From Epiperipatus broadwayi (taxonomy: Eukaryota > Onychophora > Udeonychophora > Euonychophora > Peripatidae), in assembly GCA_028023455.1 (NCBI GenBank), contig JAQFVV010000144.1:122001-186000 (forward strand): a stretch of 64,000 nt of DNA. Reading direction: 5' to 3'. Shown here one piece after another: positions 1 through 10,466 of the stretch. The notes under the pieces were generated by a model. It made no database searches. It worked only from the letters and a program-made list of their open reading frames with translations, and was not told the origin of the DNA. Positions within the stretch are counted from its first letter, which is position 1; the number at the start of each line of letters is the position of its first letter. Position numbers and translations under genes: made by a program.

Positions 1-1669
1 GATTTTTTATACATATTGAATGAACCATGTAAACTTTTTGTTGGTACTGGCTGTATGGGGTTTTATATCTATATAGTCACACATATATTTACTCTATTTA
101 TAATAATTAAATTGTGGTCTCAAACAAATAACTAATTAATGAAGCATTCAGAAATCATGATAATATTTCCTGATTATCCAGAACCTTATGTTTTAATAAT
201 AAATCTCAATATTAAAACAAAATTATTGTTAAATGAGTTTAGGCACCAATGTTAACAAACTAGTTTACTAACACACTGTTTTTAGTAATGACTAACTACT
301 ATTTTTCTTATTCTTTTTAATTGATATTCTCAGGCAATATTTTTCTGCCTGTATTCAGCAGGCATAAAATAATTAAATGCATTAGCACACATTAGCTTTC
401 AAACAAAAAAAGAATTGCTGAGATTGTTTCTTTCTATTTTTATAAAACAAAATATTTAATAAAAGAAAAAAAATAGCAACAAAATGCACTATATAACTAT
501 TTCATTTTCCACCCCCATTGAATAAAGTAGTATTATATCAAACATACATTTATATAAACAAATAACACATGTTAATTAAAATATAATCAAAATAAAATAT
601 ATAACACAATGTCTAATGTCAAATTAAGTAACTCTTTAGCAAGTTTTTCAGTTTATTTAAGTTTATACATTTTTAAAAAGAAAAATAATAGAAAGTCTTT
701 ATAATTTAATTATTTCTTGTATAAGTATTCACAAGGTCTTAGTACAGACCCCCCCCTCCAGTTATTTCCTTATATGACCATGACTTTATGTTCTGTTGTA
801 AGCGTCCTTTTTTGTTTCACAAGTCATTTTTTATGTAATATTATGGAAGCCCTGGATTTTCCTTTTTTTGGTATTGAAGTAAGCTAGGCATATATAGATA
901 GTATTAATAGATTAAAGGGTATTTTTGCAAAAGCTAATTAGGATAATATCAACATATGCACTTGGTTTGCTAGACCCTCATATATAACATTTTACTGATA
1001 TGTATGGGTTCCATATTATTAATACAAGTTTTACTTAGACTACACAGCAGCTGACAAATAAGCAAAATAAGAATCAGCATCTGAATAATAACAGGACTTA
1101 ACATCAGAATGGCAGCATAAGAGAGAATCTAAAAACCTAAAATAATCTTCTGATTACTTTATATATTGCTACCATGATTCTATACATTACTGTTTATCAG
1201 ACCTTTTAAATAGTTTTTTTTCTGTGTGGGTCTGTAATTTCATGTAACTTATTTTTTCTCACCTAAACTTTACATAATAAAAACAAATATTTTTATGTTT
1301 TACATAATACCCATTTTAGGTTATAAAAAATACACTAAATGCAAAAATATGTACTTTATATCTAAGAATTATTATTTTTTTTAAAAATTCTTTTTAAAAA
1401 GTTAAAACTAAATTTTAATTAATTTTTTTTTAATTAGATATTCAAATTATCCATCTTTAATTAAACTTATTTCAGTCTTTGTGTATTTATAAGATATTTT
1501 AAGTCAATTATCTGTAATTAAATTGGGTTTTAATCTTTTTTTTTGCTAATAAGACATTTCCCTCAAATTTATCCATAATTATATTAAGTTTAATCTTTAC
1601 TTCAAATTAAACTTTTTAATTTTCTGGGAGAGGGAGAATATAAATAATGATAAATAGATAATTATAACG
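1..1669. other. Non-coding 3' flank, low-complexity AT-rich
   Basis: No exon-like, RNA-gene or transposon signature was seen. The stretch is dominated by A/T runs, with an oligo-C tract near 750. Confidence 0.5.
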
Positions 1670-1671
1670 TA

Positions 1672-2714
1672 ATCGGGCTTGGCCACTTGATGGCATTGTT
1701 GGCAGTCAAAAACAATACAATGTACAGTTTACGGGGCTGTGTGATTTTTAAATTGCTGTTTTTTTTTTTTTTTTGGTTATTAATTTATTGATTGCTATAA
1801 CTTTTTTTTCATGCCTTTTTAATTTTGTATTTAGTAAACGACAACCTTTTTTTTTAATTTTTAAATTGCTGTTTTTGGACAAATTATCATCATTCCTCCT
1901 TTTTAGTTATTAATTGATTGATTGCTAGAACTTTTTTTGCGATGTCTTTTGCTTAATTATTGCTTTCTACATAACAAAACAACTGTAGGGTTAGGGTTAG
2001 GTTTAGAGTTAGTTTTAGGGTTAGTTTTGTTGTTTGTAATGCTAAAATAAAAAATATCAAAATCGTAACTGTAGTCGGACAAAAGAAAGGAAGTCAAACT
2101 TTTTTAAACAACAACAAACACATATAAATGTCTTCTTTAATTATTAAACATGTTTATAATATGTGCTTTCTATGAAATTTACAAAAAATCGCGTATATTT
2201 TTATTGGACAATAGAAATACTCGGCTTCTATTTTTGGCAACTGCGGAAAAAGTTACGCGATCGCCAGCCATTTTATGAACTACGTGCTATTTCAAGTGAA
2301 AATGAGATTTTGCACGTGAACTCGGCCGAATTCTGTTGACGTACCCTCGGCAAGCTTTTACACATTACACCTTCTCTAAATAAGGGTGTGGCCATTTGGA
2401 AAATTACTATAAAGTCAGGTTTCTTAAATTCATTACAAATACAAAGATTGTGTAACGTATATTGTAAAAATTTGACTAATCAAACTACACACACATATAT
2501 ATCAAACTGTACACGAAAGATAAGTGTGTGGATTCACAGTAACTGTTGCAAAGCAGAAATAGGCCATATTATTTCTGCGTTATGTCATCATCAATGGCCT
2601 TCTAATGGCTAAGACAAACATTACATGTTTTTTATACCCGTAAGTCAGGCATTGTAAACGGCATTTGTTAGGTGTTTTGGCAAGCCAGAGCACCATCAAG
2701 TGGCCAAGCCCGAT
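1672..2714. mobile_element. Non-autonomous TIR DNA transposon, about 1.04 kb
   Basis: Terminal inverted repeats of about 22 bases: left ATCGGGCTTGGCCACTTGAT, right end its reverse complement, both followed inward by GG. The ends are flanked by TA (1670-1671 and 2715-2716), consistent with a TA target duplication, although a longer palindromic end cannot be excluded. The interior holds two imperfect direct copies of a block beginning TTTTTAAATTGCTGTTTTT (near 1745 and 1855), a TTAGGG-like tract and a 74-codon ORF (2388-2612) with no recognisable domain. No transposase is encoded. Confidence 0.75.
1986..2030 (+). repeat. Degenerate interstitial telomere-like tract (TTAGGG)n
   Basis: Contains GGGTTAGGGTTAGG followed by variants (GTTTAGAG, GTTAGTTTTAGGG). 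It lies inside the 1672-2714 TIR element, so it probably travels with that element and does not mark a chromosome end. Confidence 0.6.
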
Positions 2715-2716
2715 TA

Positions 2717-4789
2717 GGTTATAAGTACCGATAAATATCTTACTAATGTTAAGCATATTTTACCTGTTAATCTATTTTTTCTTTTCTTTCAGCAATCTCT
2801 ACTTTAATCCCTGAATGCTAGTACCCTTTATACATATTAATGGTATAACTTATAATTATATGTGGTATATACATAAAAGGTTTACATATTAACTTATCGT
2901 AGAAATATCAAGTAATATATATATTGTAACTATATGGGTTTCATGGCATACAACATAATAGTGTGTGTGCATAAATATATATAAAATTGAAAGGAAAAGT
3001 AGAAATAAACAATCAAATTTTTTTAAGGTATTTTCTACAAGTTCTATAACACTAAGAATTAAATAATTTTGAAATTAAAATAGAATTTTATTATGAAATA
3101 GACATTTAAAAAAAAAAAGAGGTCTAATTAGTATTTTTATTGAATTCTGATTTTGAAATTAAAACACACATTTTTTTATGTTAAAATAGATCTACTGATA
3201 ATTGTAAAAATTTCCATATCTATTTTAGAAATTTTTTTTAAAATTAAAATTTGTATAACATTTTTTGTAAAATTTTTACTATCTGTTTTAGAAATCTTTT
3301 TTTTTTTTTTTTGGATAATGCTTGTAGAGAATACTTTGATAAAATCACAAAGTTGCTTCTAAAAGGATTAAAGCAAATTTACAAGTGAAAGATGATCTAA
3401 ATCAATATTTGATTCAGTCTATTCATGCCATTCTCTCATCAAATAGACTTTATAGATGCTGATTAATTTCAGAATTTCATAGTTGATTCTTTGTATAAGA
3501 ATTTGCCATTGGATGCCAAGCATATGTTATTGTTGACTATGTATTTACAATTATTTGGCATATTCAGCCTTCTTATGTAGATATAAAGTAACGTATAAAT
3601 CTGTCAGATATATATAACCTGTCACAAATAAAATTTTATTTTATAAATTTCAATAATAACTTCTTAATGTCAATGTACAGCATTTAACCCACTATTTTAA
3701 AATAGCAAGGTTGTAGGTGTTAATCCTCTATGAAGTTTATTTGATTTATCAACACATAAATTGTAGGTATTCTACATCCATATATGACAGTATCATTGTT
3801 ACATTCAATATTTTATTACTTTGAAATATTGGCTTATCAGTTTAAATAATTTCCCATGATATGAGTAATTTTCAATAAGACGTCCATTTGACATATTTTA
3901 TTATTAACACCCCCTCCCCCCCCCCCCACACACACTCGGTATTTAAAAAAAAATAACTTAGCGATTAAATATTAAGCTTGGAATTAGTTTAATTTTTAAC
4001 ATACATAACTTTAATGTTATTTCTTCCTCAGACATGTAAACTCTGACAAAAAAAAAACTGTTATATAGATAATAATAATTGTAATGTCGAAAATTTTTTA
4101 ATAAGCAGTATCTCGGAGAAATGTAACAAGCAGAATACACATAAATGTATACAAGATAAACTTTAAATTTGTAAAGTTAGCAAAATTTTCCCAGTGCACT
4201 TTCGACTAATTAATTGCAATAAAGCATATTGTTAAGCATTTAATATTTTATATTAATTTTAAAAGCTTAATTTGTACTATAATTAATTTTTACTTTTATT
4301 TGAAATGTACTTCATCTGTTAATAAATTAATATTATAATATTTGATTATCGCAAAATAGTATATACAACAACACACACACACACACATATATGACATACA
4401 GTTCCATATCGTGTTGAGAATTGTCAGCCAGCAAGCATTATTTTTTCTTTCCTGATATTAATTCTTAAAAATATGAACGTTTTTTCTTTCTAGATCACTT
4501 AGATTGTAAGCTTTTTATGAAGGACGTGATGAAGTACACATTATCTTATAAATGAATGTTCTGTGATAATAAAAACAAATATGAGGAGGGGGCAATTATA
4601 GCCCCTCTAGAGATTTTTGCAGAATTTTTTTTGGCACTTTACTGTAATTAAAATTAAATAGATGATTTTGTTTATCTACTTGTTGTCTTTCATAGCTTTT
4701 GTTCAGCAAACTGATCTCAATTAAATAATTGCAAATTTTACTACATGATAAAAGTGATTAATATAGGAAATTTAAACACATTCCTTCAA
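2717..4789. other. Non-coding, AT-rich, with simple repeats
   Basis: No gene seen. Includes a poly-C/(AC) tract near 3909-3937 and an (AC)n run at 4369-4387. The short ORFs (3153-3362, 3958-4140) are low-complexity and show no family resemblance. Confidence 0.5.
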
Positions 4790-5555
4790 ACTCACTTTAG
4801 CTATCCACTCTATCTCATACAACCGATATACATGAACGCACACATGTAAAAAAGATAAATGATCTCCAATATACAAATTTATTGCTGAATCAGTTCTCAT
4901 TAGTTGGTACAGATCATCATCTAATCAATGCTTGGTTTATATTAAGGTAGCAAATCTTTAAACTTTAATGGAGTGGCTTCAATCTCCTCGACCCTTCAAC
5001 TTCTTAAGCCAACAATACTATAGAAAATCTGATGATGAAATGCCCAAAATCCTTTGTTAATGCCAATGTTATTGCTATGCCCTTGTTGACATAAAGTCAA
5101 TCTGACCCCTGATGTATAAAAACCTATCCATTTAAATACCCAAGAGGCATGAGCAGGATACAGGCTGAATCTGTAATATTTGAAAACAAGTGTAATCTAT
5201 GTACCTGGAGTTTAGATACAATATAGGTGATTTGAATACAGAAAGCTCCCTTCAGCTATCCACTTATCTCATACAACCGATACATATGATTACACATATG
5301 TGAAAAAGATAAATGATCTCCAACATATGTATTTCATACTAGTTGGTCCAGATTATTCTGCCCATCCCTCTTCTGTGTATTTAAGTGGCCAAGGTCTTAT
5401 ATATGAGGGGTCAGATTGACTTAATGTTAAAATGGGCATGACGATAATATTGAATTCAACATGGGATTTGGGTGTTTCACCATGGAGTAGATAGAAGCCT
5501 GTCCATTAAAGTTTGAAAATTTGATAATATAAACTGAGCCCTGATTATATATATA
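4790..5555. repeat. Dispersed repeat family A, inverted and direct partial copies
   Basis: Blocks such as AGCTATCCACT, TACAACCGATA, CACATGT, GATAAATGATCTCCA and ACTAGTTGGTCCAGA recur in reverse orientation at 4795-4925 and 5250-5355. A forward block (CTGCCCATCCCTCTTCTG to AAACTGAGCCCTGATT) follows at 5360-5550. The same modules occur at 5965-6160, 10897-11005, 48533-49560 and 51585-51790. No protein coding was seen. Some copies carry GTTCAAATCCC-like motifs resembling a tRNA B box, so a SINE origin is possible but unproven. Confidence 0.7.
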
Positions 5556-5560
5556 TCAAA

Positions 5561-5910
5561 TCAAAATTACCCCGAATCCAAAATTAAACCAGACCAGCAT
5601 AAAAATAATATTAAAACACAACCTAAGGTTTCACTGCTACAAGCAGACTTCTCAAGTGTAAAGAACTACAAAAACTACACAATATATATAATATTAAAAA
5701 CTACCCACAAATCCATTCACTTCCCATCCACCTTTAATATTAATATTAATGTGAATGGATTTGTGGGTAGTTTTTAATATTATATATATTGTGTAGTTTT
5801 TGTAGTTCTTTACACTTGAGAAGTCTGCTTGTAGCAGTGAAACCTTAGGTTATGTTTCAATATTATTTTTATGCTGGTCTGGTTTAATTTTGGATTTGGG
5901 GTAGTTTTGA
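5561..5910. repeat. Foldback element: 160-bp near-perfect inverted repeat with 30-base loop
   Basis: The left arm 5561-5720 and right arm 5751-5910 are reverse complements with only a few mismatches; the loop is 5721-5750. It sits inside a family A repeat: sequence left of it (AAACTGAGCCCTGATT) and right of it (GAGATGATGATTTGGACC) are adjacent in the uninterrupted copy near 48910-48960. This suggests insertion at a (TA)-rich site. No coding capacity. Confidence 0.85.
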
Positions 5911-5964
5911 TTTTATATTGACTAGTTTAGCTTTATGATTGTAATATATATATATATATATATG

Positions 5965-6160
5965 TGAGAGATGATGATTTGGACCAACTGATGAGTGCTG
6001 GTTAAGCGCGAAATATGGACATTAGAGATAATTTATCTTTTTCACATGTGTGGTCATGTGAATTGGTTGTATGAGATAGAGTGGAAGCAGAAGGAGCTTG
6101 AAGGTCTGTGTTCAAATCCCTTATGTTACATAAAAATTCCAGGTATATAAATTATATTTG
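5965..6160 (+). repeat. Family A repeat, forward copy continuing after the foldback
   Basis: Carries GAGATGATGATTTGGACCAA, GATAATTTATCTTTTTCACA, a TTGTATGAGATAGAGTGG block and GTGTTCAAATCCCTTATGTTA. It is the continuation of the copy interrupted at 5561-5910. Confidence 0.7.
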
Positions 6161-6732
6161 TTTTCAAACATTACATGATAAATGGTAAAATTCACCATGA
6201 CCATACATTCACATCATTATCCTGATATTAATTTATTATAATTTTTTTAATTTGAGAATTATAATTTAACTTTATAAATATATGCAATACATCTCATACA
6301 TATGAAAAATTTTTAGTTGAAAACATCTCCAGTTATTGTGATTATATCCATGAATGGAAACTGCATCACACATTGGTCATAGGGTAATTGATGATTTATA
6401 AATCACTGCTAATGATTATAAAATATGGTCACAACTAGTAAATTAGTATAAAATTATACTATTTATATAAAATAAGTACAAATTTTTTAAAAAATAAATA
6501 GTTGCAATGTTTTTTATATGGTAATTATCAATAGTGAGATCATTTTGCAAAGAAGAAACTCTGTGGACAATTTATCTTTCTCCTTTTATGAATTCTTTTT
6601 TGTTTAATAAAAATTCTTTTATTTGTTAAACAGTGCACTATTACATATAGTATCTGTAGGCCATAATTTTGTGGTATAAACTTAGATATAAATCTCATTA
6701 ACATAATATATCACTGATATTATTGACATACT
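6161..6732. other. Non-coding stretch, nothing recognised
   Basis: AT-rich with no exon, repeat boundary or RNA feature that I can support. Confidence 0.4.
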
Positions 6733-7080
6733 TAGGAGACTAAAATGGAGCTGGGCTGGACATATTTCCAGAAGATCCCAAGTGACTATAAAAGATCTAT
6801 AAAGAAATAACTTGTGCAACAGATTAATGAGATAAAAAAGTTTTCTATGTATTGTAGAGAAGAGAAGCCAGGGATTGTTAAGTTACTGCATTAAACTCAT
6901 AGAGACCTCCAAGAGACTATAAAAAATCTAGAAAGAAATCATTTATAATACTTATAGATGAGATAAGAAAGTTTTCTGATCTGTTGTAGAGAAGAAAGTG
7001 AGGGATTGATGTGTAACTGGATTAAACTTGGAGACCTTCATCTTGCAGCAGATCAATAATGATTGGGAAAAAACTGATGA
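6733..7080 (+). mobile_element. RTE LINE 3'-end remnant, internally duplicated
   Basis: The start translates as LRRLKWSWAGHISRRSQ, the conserved RTE C-terminal motif (compare LKWTSDGHIARR in the copy at 11270). The 3' tail AACTTGGAGACCTTCATCTT then CAGCAGATCAATAATGATTGG matches the ends of the other copies. A block around GACTATAAAAGATCTATAAAG is repeated about 130 bases later. Coding is broken by stops. Confidence 0.75.
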
Positions 7081-7185
7081 TCTTAATTTTTTTTTTTTAC
7101 TGAAAGAATAATAAAATTAGTAATTGCTTTGGATTTTATGACATCTGAACACCAAAAGTAAGCAGTAGAGTTTCAGTGTATTAGT

Positions 7186-7277
7186 TTTTTTTTTTAATTG
7201 TCATAGCATCGGCTGGGATGGACCCGCAACCCAGGCAACTGCCTACAACTGCAAGGCAGTTGTGCTGACCTCTCGAC
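7186..7277 (-). mobile_element. tRNA-derived SINE or tRNA retropseudogene with poly(A) tail
   Basis: On the minus strand a tRNA-like head (GGTCGAGAGGTCAGCA, then an ACAACTGC/GCAGTTGT stem, then CTGGG/CCCAG around a T-arm-like loop) ends GCCGATGCTATGACAATT followed by about 13 A. Perfect 15-base direct repeats CAGTGTATTAGTTTT flank it at 7174-7188 and 7278-7292, the hallmark of LINE-mediated retroposition. The body is only about 90 bases. Confidence 0.8.
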
Positions 7278-7292
7278 CAGTGTATTAGTTTT

Positions 7293-8089
7293 GAGTTCTG
7301 AAATTCATTATTTTGCCACTATAATCTTGTAAGTCTTTCATTTTTAGAAAGTTACAATGTTTTAAGATTTTTATCTATCTAACTTTAATTTAATTTTTTT
7401 TATATTTCTTTCATTTTCTCTATTCACTTGTTTTTTTTTTTTTGTGTGTGTGATTGCATGATAAATTTACTATCATTACTACCATCATAACCAGTATTGC
7501 TACTACTTTTACTGCTATTAATACTGTTTCTATAGCTTTTTATTGCTACTAACAATAATGTCATTAATATGTTCTTCAAATCTTGTAAGAGTGATTTTAT
7601 ATTTACAGGTTATTATAATTTTATCTTTTTATAGATGATTTCTTTGTATATTATGTTTATTTCCATAATTTTATTTATATTAAGATGTAAGTATATCATA
7701 TTTTGATGTAACATAGTTCCCATCAATCACTAACAGTTCTTAGGTATTCAACTCAAAAATATTTTACTGTCTTTAGTTTTTTTCCATGTTTATCTTTTCT
7801 ATGCTGATAACTATTTTTTAAAAAATTGATATTTTTTATGACTTTAGTAGTCTTATGCTACTAATAATAGTTATACCAGCATCACCATCATTATTACTAT
7901 TATATCTATGCATAATGATTATTGTTTTAATGCTTAAAATCTCTTATTAATATGTAAATATAAATATATGTAATTAAATATGTCAATGCAAAACTAGAGA
8001 CAAAAATTACTAAGAAAAGCAATTTTCACAGTTGATCTAATGAATTTAAATTAGAATGTGCAAATTGTTTTCAAATATTAACAGATTTT
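7293..8089. other. Non-coding AT-rich stretch
   Basis: T-rich tracts and a degenerate (ACT/ATC)-type trinucleotide patch around 7465-7560 and 7850-7920. No gene recognised. Confidence 0.45.
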
Positions 8090-10002
8090 GATCATGCTTA
8101 AAATTTGAATGAAATTAATAGGAAAATAACTGAGACACTTTTAAAAAACTGCAACAAAAGATAGCTAGCTGGAAGAAAAAAGCAGTAATTGACCAATAAA
8201 ATGTCAACTGAGAATTTATGAAGGGAAAGAAGGTATATGAAGATATATAAAAATGATGCATTAAGAAGGATTGAATATCTCAAATTTTGTAAAATGGTGC
8301 AAAAAAGAATCAATAAATGACATAAGAAAGTATAATAGTGAACTAGTAAGGAAAACTATAGAAGAGAATAAAAGCTTCAAGAATATAAAATAACATTCAG
8401 GTATTGATAGGAAACTTATATCTCAATAAGAAAAAGAGATGGAACTATTATTAAAAAGAGAGATGACATCATGAAATATGTGGAAGAGTTCTATCAAGAA
8501 TTGTGTAGTAATAAAGAACAAGTACTTCCTATAACTATTATATCTTCTGAATTACCCAAGATTTTAAATGAAGAAGTGAGACATGCAATTAAATTTATAA
8601 AGAAAGGAAAAGCTCCAGGGAATGGTGGAATTATAATTGATATCATAAAAGAAGCAGGTGAAGAAATAGAATTTTTTTTTGGCAAAGTTATATATCAAAG
8701 GTGTAAATGATGAAGATATACTAGATGATTGGAAGATGCGGTATTAATATTAATATTTAAAAAAGGTGATAAGAAGATATTAACGAATTACAGAACTATC
8801 AGTATTTTATCAGTTTTATACAAAATTTTGAACAAGATAATTGCAACTCATCTACAGAGAACTTTGGATTTCAACCAGTCAAAAGAGCAAGCTTGATTTA
8901 ATAGTAGTTTTAGTACTGTACATTGGATCATATGAATATGAGTTTTCACTATGCTTTGGATTTGTAGACTATGGAAAGGCATTTGTTTCTATAACTATTG
9001 CTTTAGTGATTAAACATTGGATTATCAAGGTATAGACCCAGGATATTGTCATATTCTGAAGAATATTTATAAAAATGCAACATCAAGAATTAGATTATAT
9101 AATGATATTAGGAAGGTTAACATTAAGACAGTGTGAATCCATATCTCCATAACCTTTTACAGCAGTGCTGCAAGGAAGTATTTTGTGGCTTAAAATAGAA
9201 AGCTAAAGGAATAAAAGTAAGTGAATATTAATTAAGTCATTAAAATTTTTCAGATGATGTAATTGTTTTTGCAAATAATGGTTCAGAGCTTTTTAAAAAA
9301 ATATTGCAAGAGTTATCAGATGAAAATAAGAAAGTAGGATTAAAGGTAAACATTAAAAAGACTACAGTAATGTTCAATGGATTTGCTCAAAAGATGAAAA
9401 TAAAGATTGATAATGATGAAGAAGTTAACAATTACAAATACTTTTGTCAGATTATTACTACAAATTAAAACATAAACGATGAAATTAATTATAGAATTAA
9501 ACTTGGCCGGAGTGCTTTTGGTAGAAATAGTTTAATATTAAAAGGAAATATGCCTATGTGTTGAAAAGGAAGTTTTTTAATAAATGTGTTTTACTAGTTC
9601 TTACTTATGGATCTGAGACTTGGATACTTAACAGAAGAGCAATATATAGACTTCAAATCACTCAAAGAAGTATGAAGAGAAGCATGTTAGGTAGTAATAA
9701 GAAAAAATTGAAAATAAAATACACGGAGAACGACTGACTTCATTTAAAGAATTAAAGAGTTGGACTGGTCATATTGCTAGAAGAGATGATAATAGATAGG
9801 CAGTTAAAATCTTAAATTGTATTCCAAGATATTGCAAAATATCCAGAAAGAGACCACATGTGAGATTGATGGATGAAATAAGGAAGTTTGCAGAAGTAAT
9901 GTGGAGAAGAGAGGCTAGAGATCAGAGATGGATTGAAGTTGGATAGTAAACCTTCATCCTGCAGTGGATTAACAATGTTTGATGATGACAGTGATGATAA
10001 TG
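8090..10002 (+). mobile_element. RTE-type LINE, 5'-truncated, reverse transcriptase region decayed
   Basis: The endonuclease-RT connector and RT domain are visible in broken frames: VEEFYQELCSNKEQ, then RHAIKFIKKGKAPGNGGI (8560-8640), then FGFVDYGKAFVSI near 8957-8992, corresponding to the RT block usually read as F(V/I)DYxKAFD. Further on come the conserved YGSETW motif (near 9605) and a GHIARRD block near 9770-9790. The end is HPAVD-like CATCCTGCAGTGGATT followed by GATGATG repeats, typical of RTE tails. Many stops and frameshifts; no function expected. Confidence 0.88.
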
Positions 10003-10072
10003 AGTTAAATACTTAGCATCATTATTATATAAACACATGGACTACTAATTTTTTGTTAAAAAAATACATATA

Positions 10073-10078
10073 TTTATT
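10073..10078 (-). terminator. Probable poly(A) signal (AATAAA) of the SCP-like gene
   Basis: The minus strand reads AATAAA here, 218 bases after the stop codon. The interval 10079-10295 would be the 3' UTR. An RTE LINE tail ends about 70 bases further downstream. AATAAA occurs often by chance in such AT-rich DNA, so this is a position-based call. Confidence 0.45.
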
Positions 10079-10295
10079 GAAAATAAATTTAAACAGACTG
10101 ACATACTGAATAAGTAATTAATGTATATCAATTTCGTCGTATATATATTTTTTATCATTAATTACTAGCTACATTCTAATTACTGTAAATACATTTTTCA
10201 TTTGATGTGCAATTTTTCAATATTTGAAATGCACATGTTGCCATAATACAGATTCATAAATAAGGTTCATAAAAACAAAAGTAAAATAAAGTAGA

Positions 10296-10466
10296 TTATG
10301 CGGCTCTGGCAAGCTTTGCATATTTCTCTAATACATCTGTTCTTGCTGAAGTTAAAGGTCCGCAAATAAACGTTCCTTTGGCCGATTTATCATGTGATGT
10401 AAGGTATTCATATATTAATTCATTAAACTTCTGTTTCTTGATTTTACCAATTTTTTTCTCTTCCTC
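10296..10466 (-). CDS. SCP-like gene, terminal coding exon
   Basis: 171 bases, 56 codons plus TAA at 10296-10298; acceptor AAATTTTAG|GAGGAAGAG. The product begins EEEKKIGKIKKQKFNELIYE, continues YLTSHDKSAKGTFICGPL and ends VLEKYAKLARAA. The first part occupies the place of EF-hand 4 but has no calcium-ligating loop, as is usual for SCPs. AKGxxxxGPL is the family's C-terminal signature. The Ala/Lys-rich extension after GPL is longer than in the SCPs I know. Confidence 0.88.
   Translation of the reverse strand, partial: EEEKKIGKIKKQKFNELIYEYLTSHDKSAKGTFICGPLTSARTDVLEKYAKLARAA

Noticed and set aside
1986-2030. Possible chromosome end (TTAGGG repeats)
   Set aside because: The tract is short, degenerate and enclosed within a TIR element with ordinary sequence on both sides.
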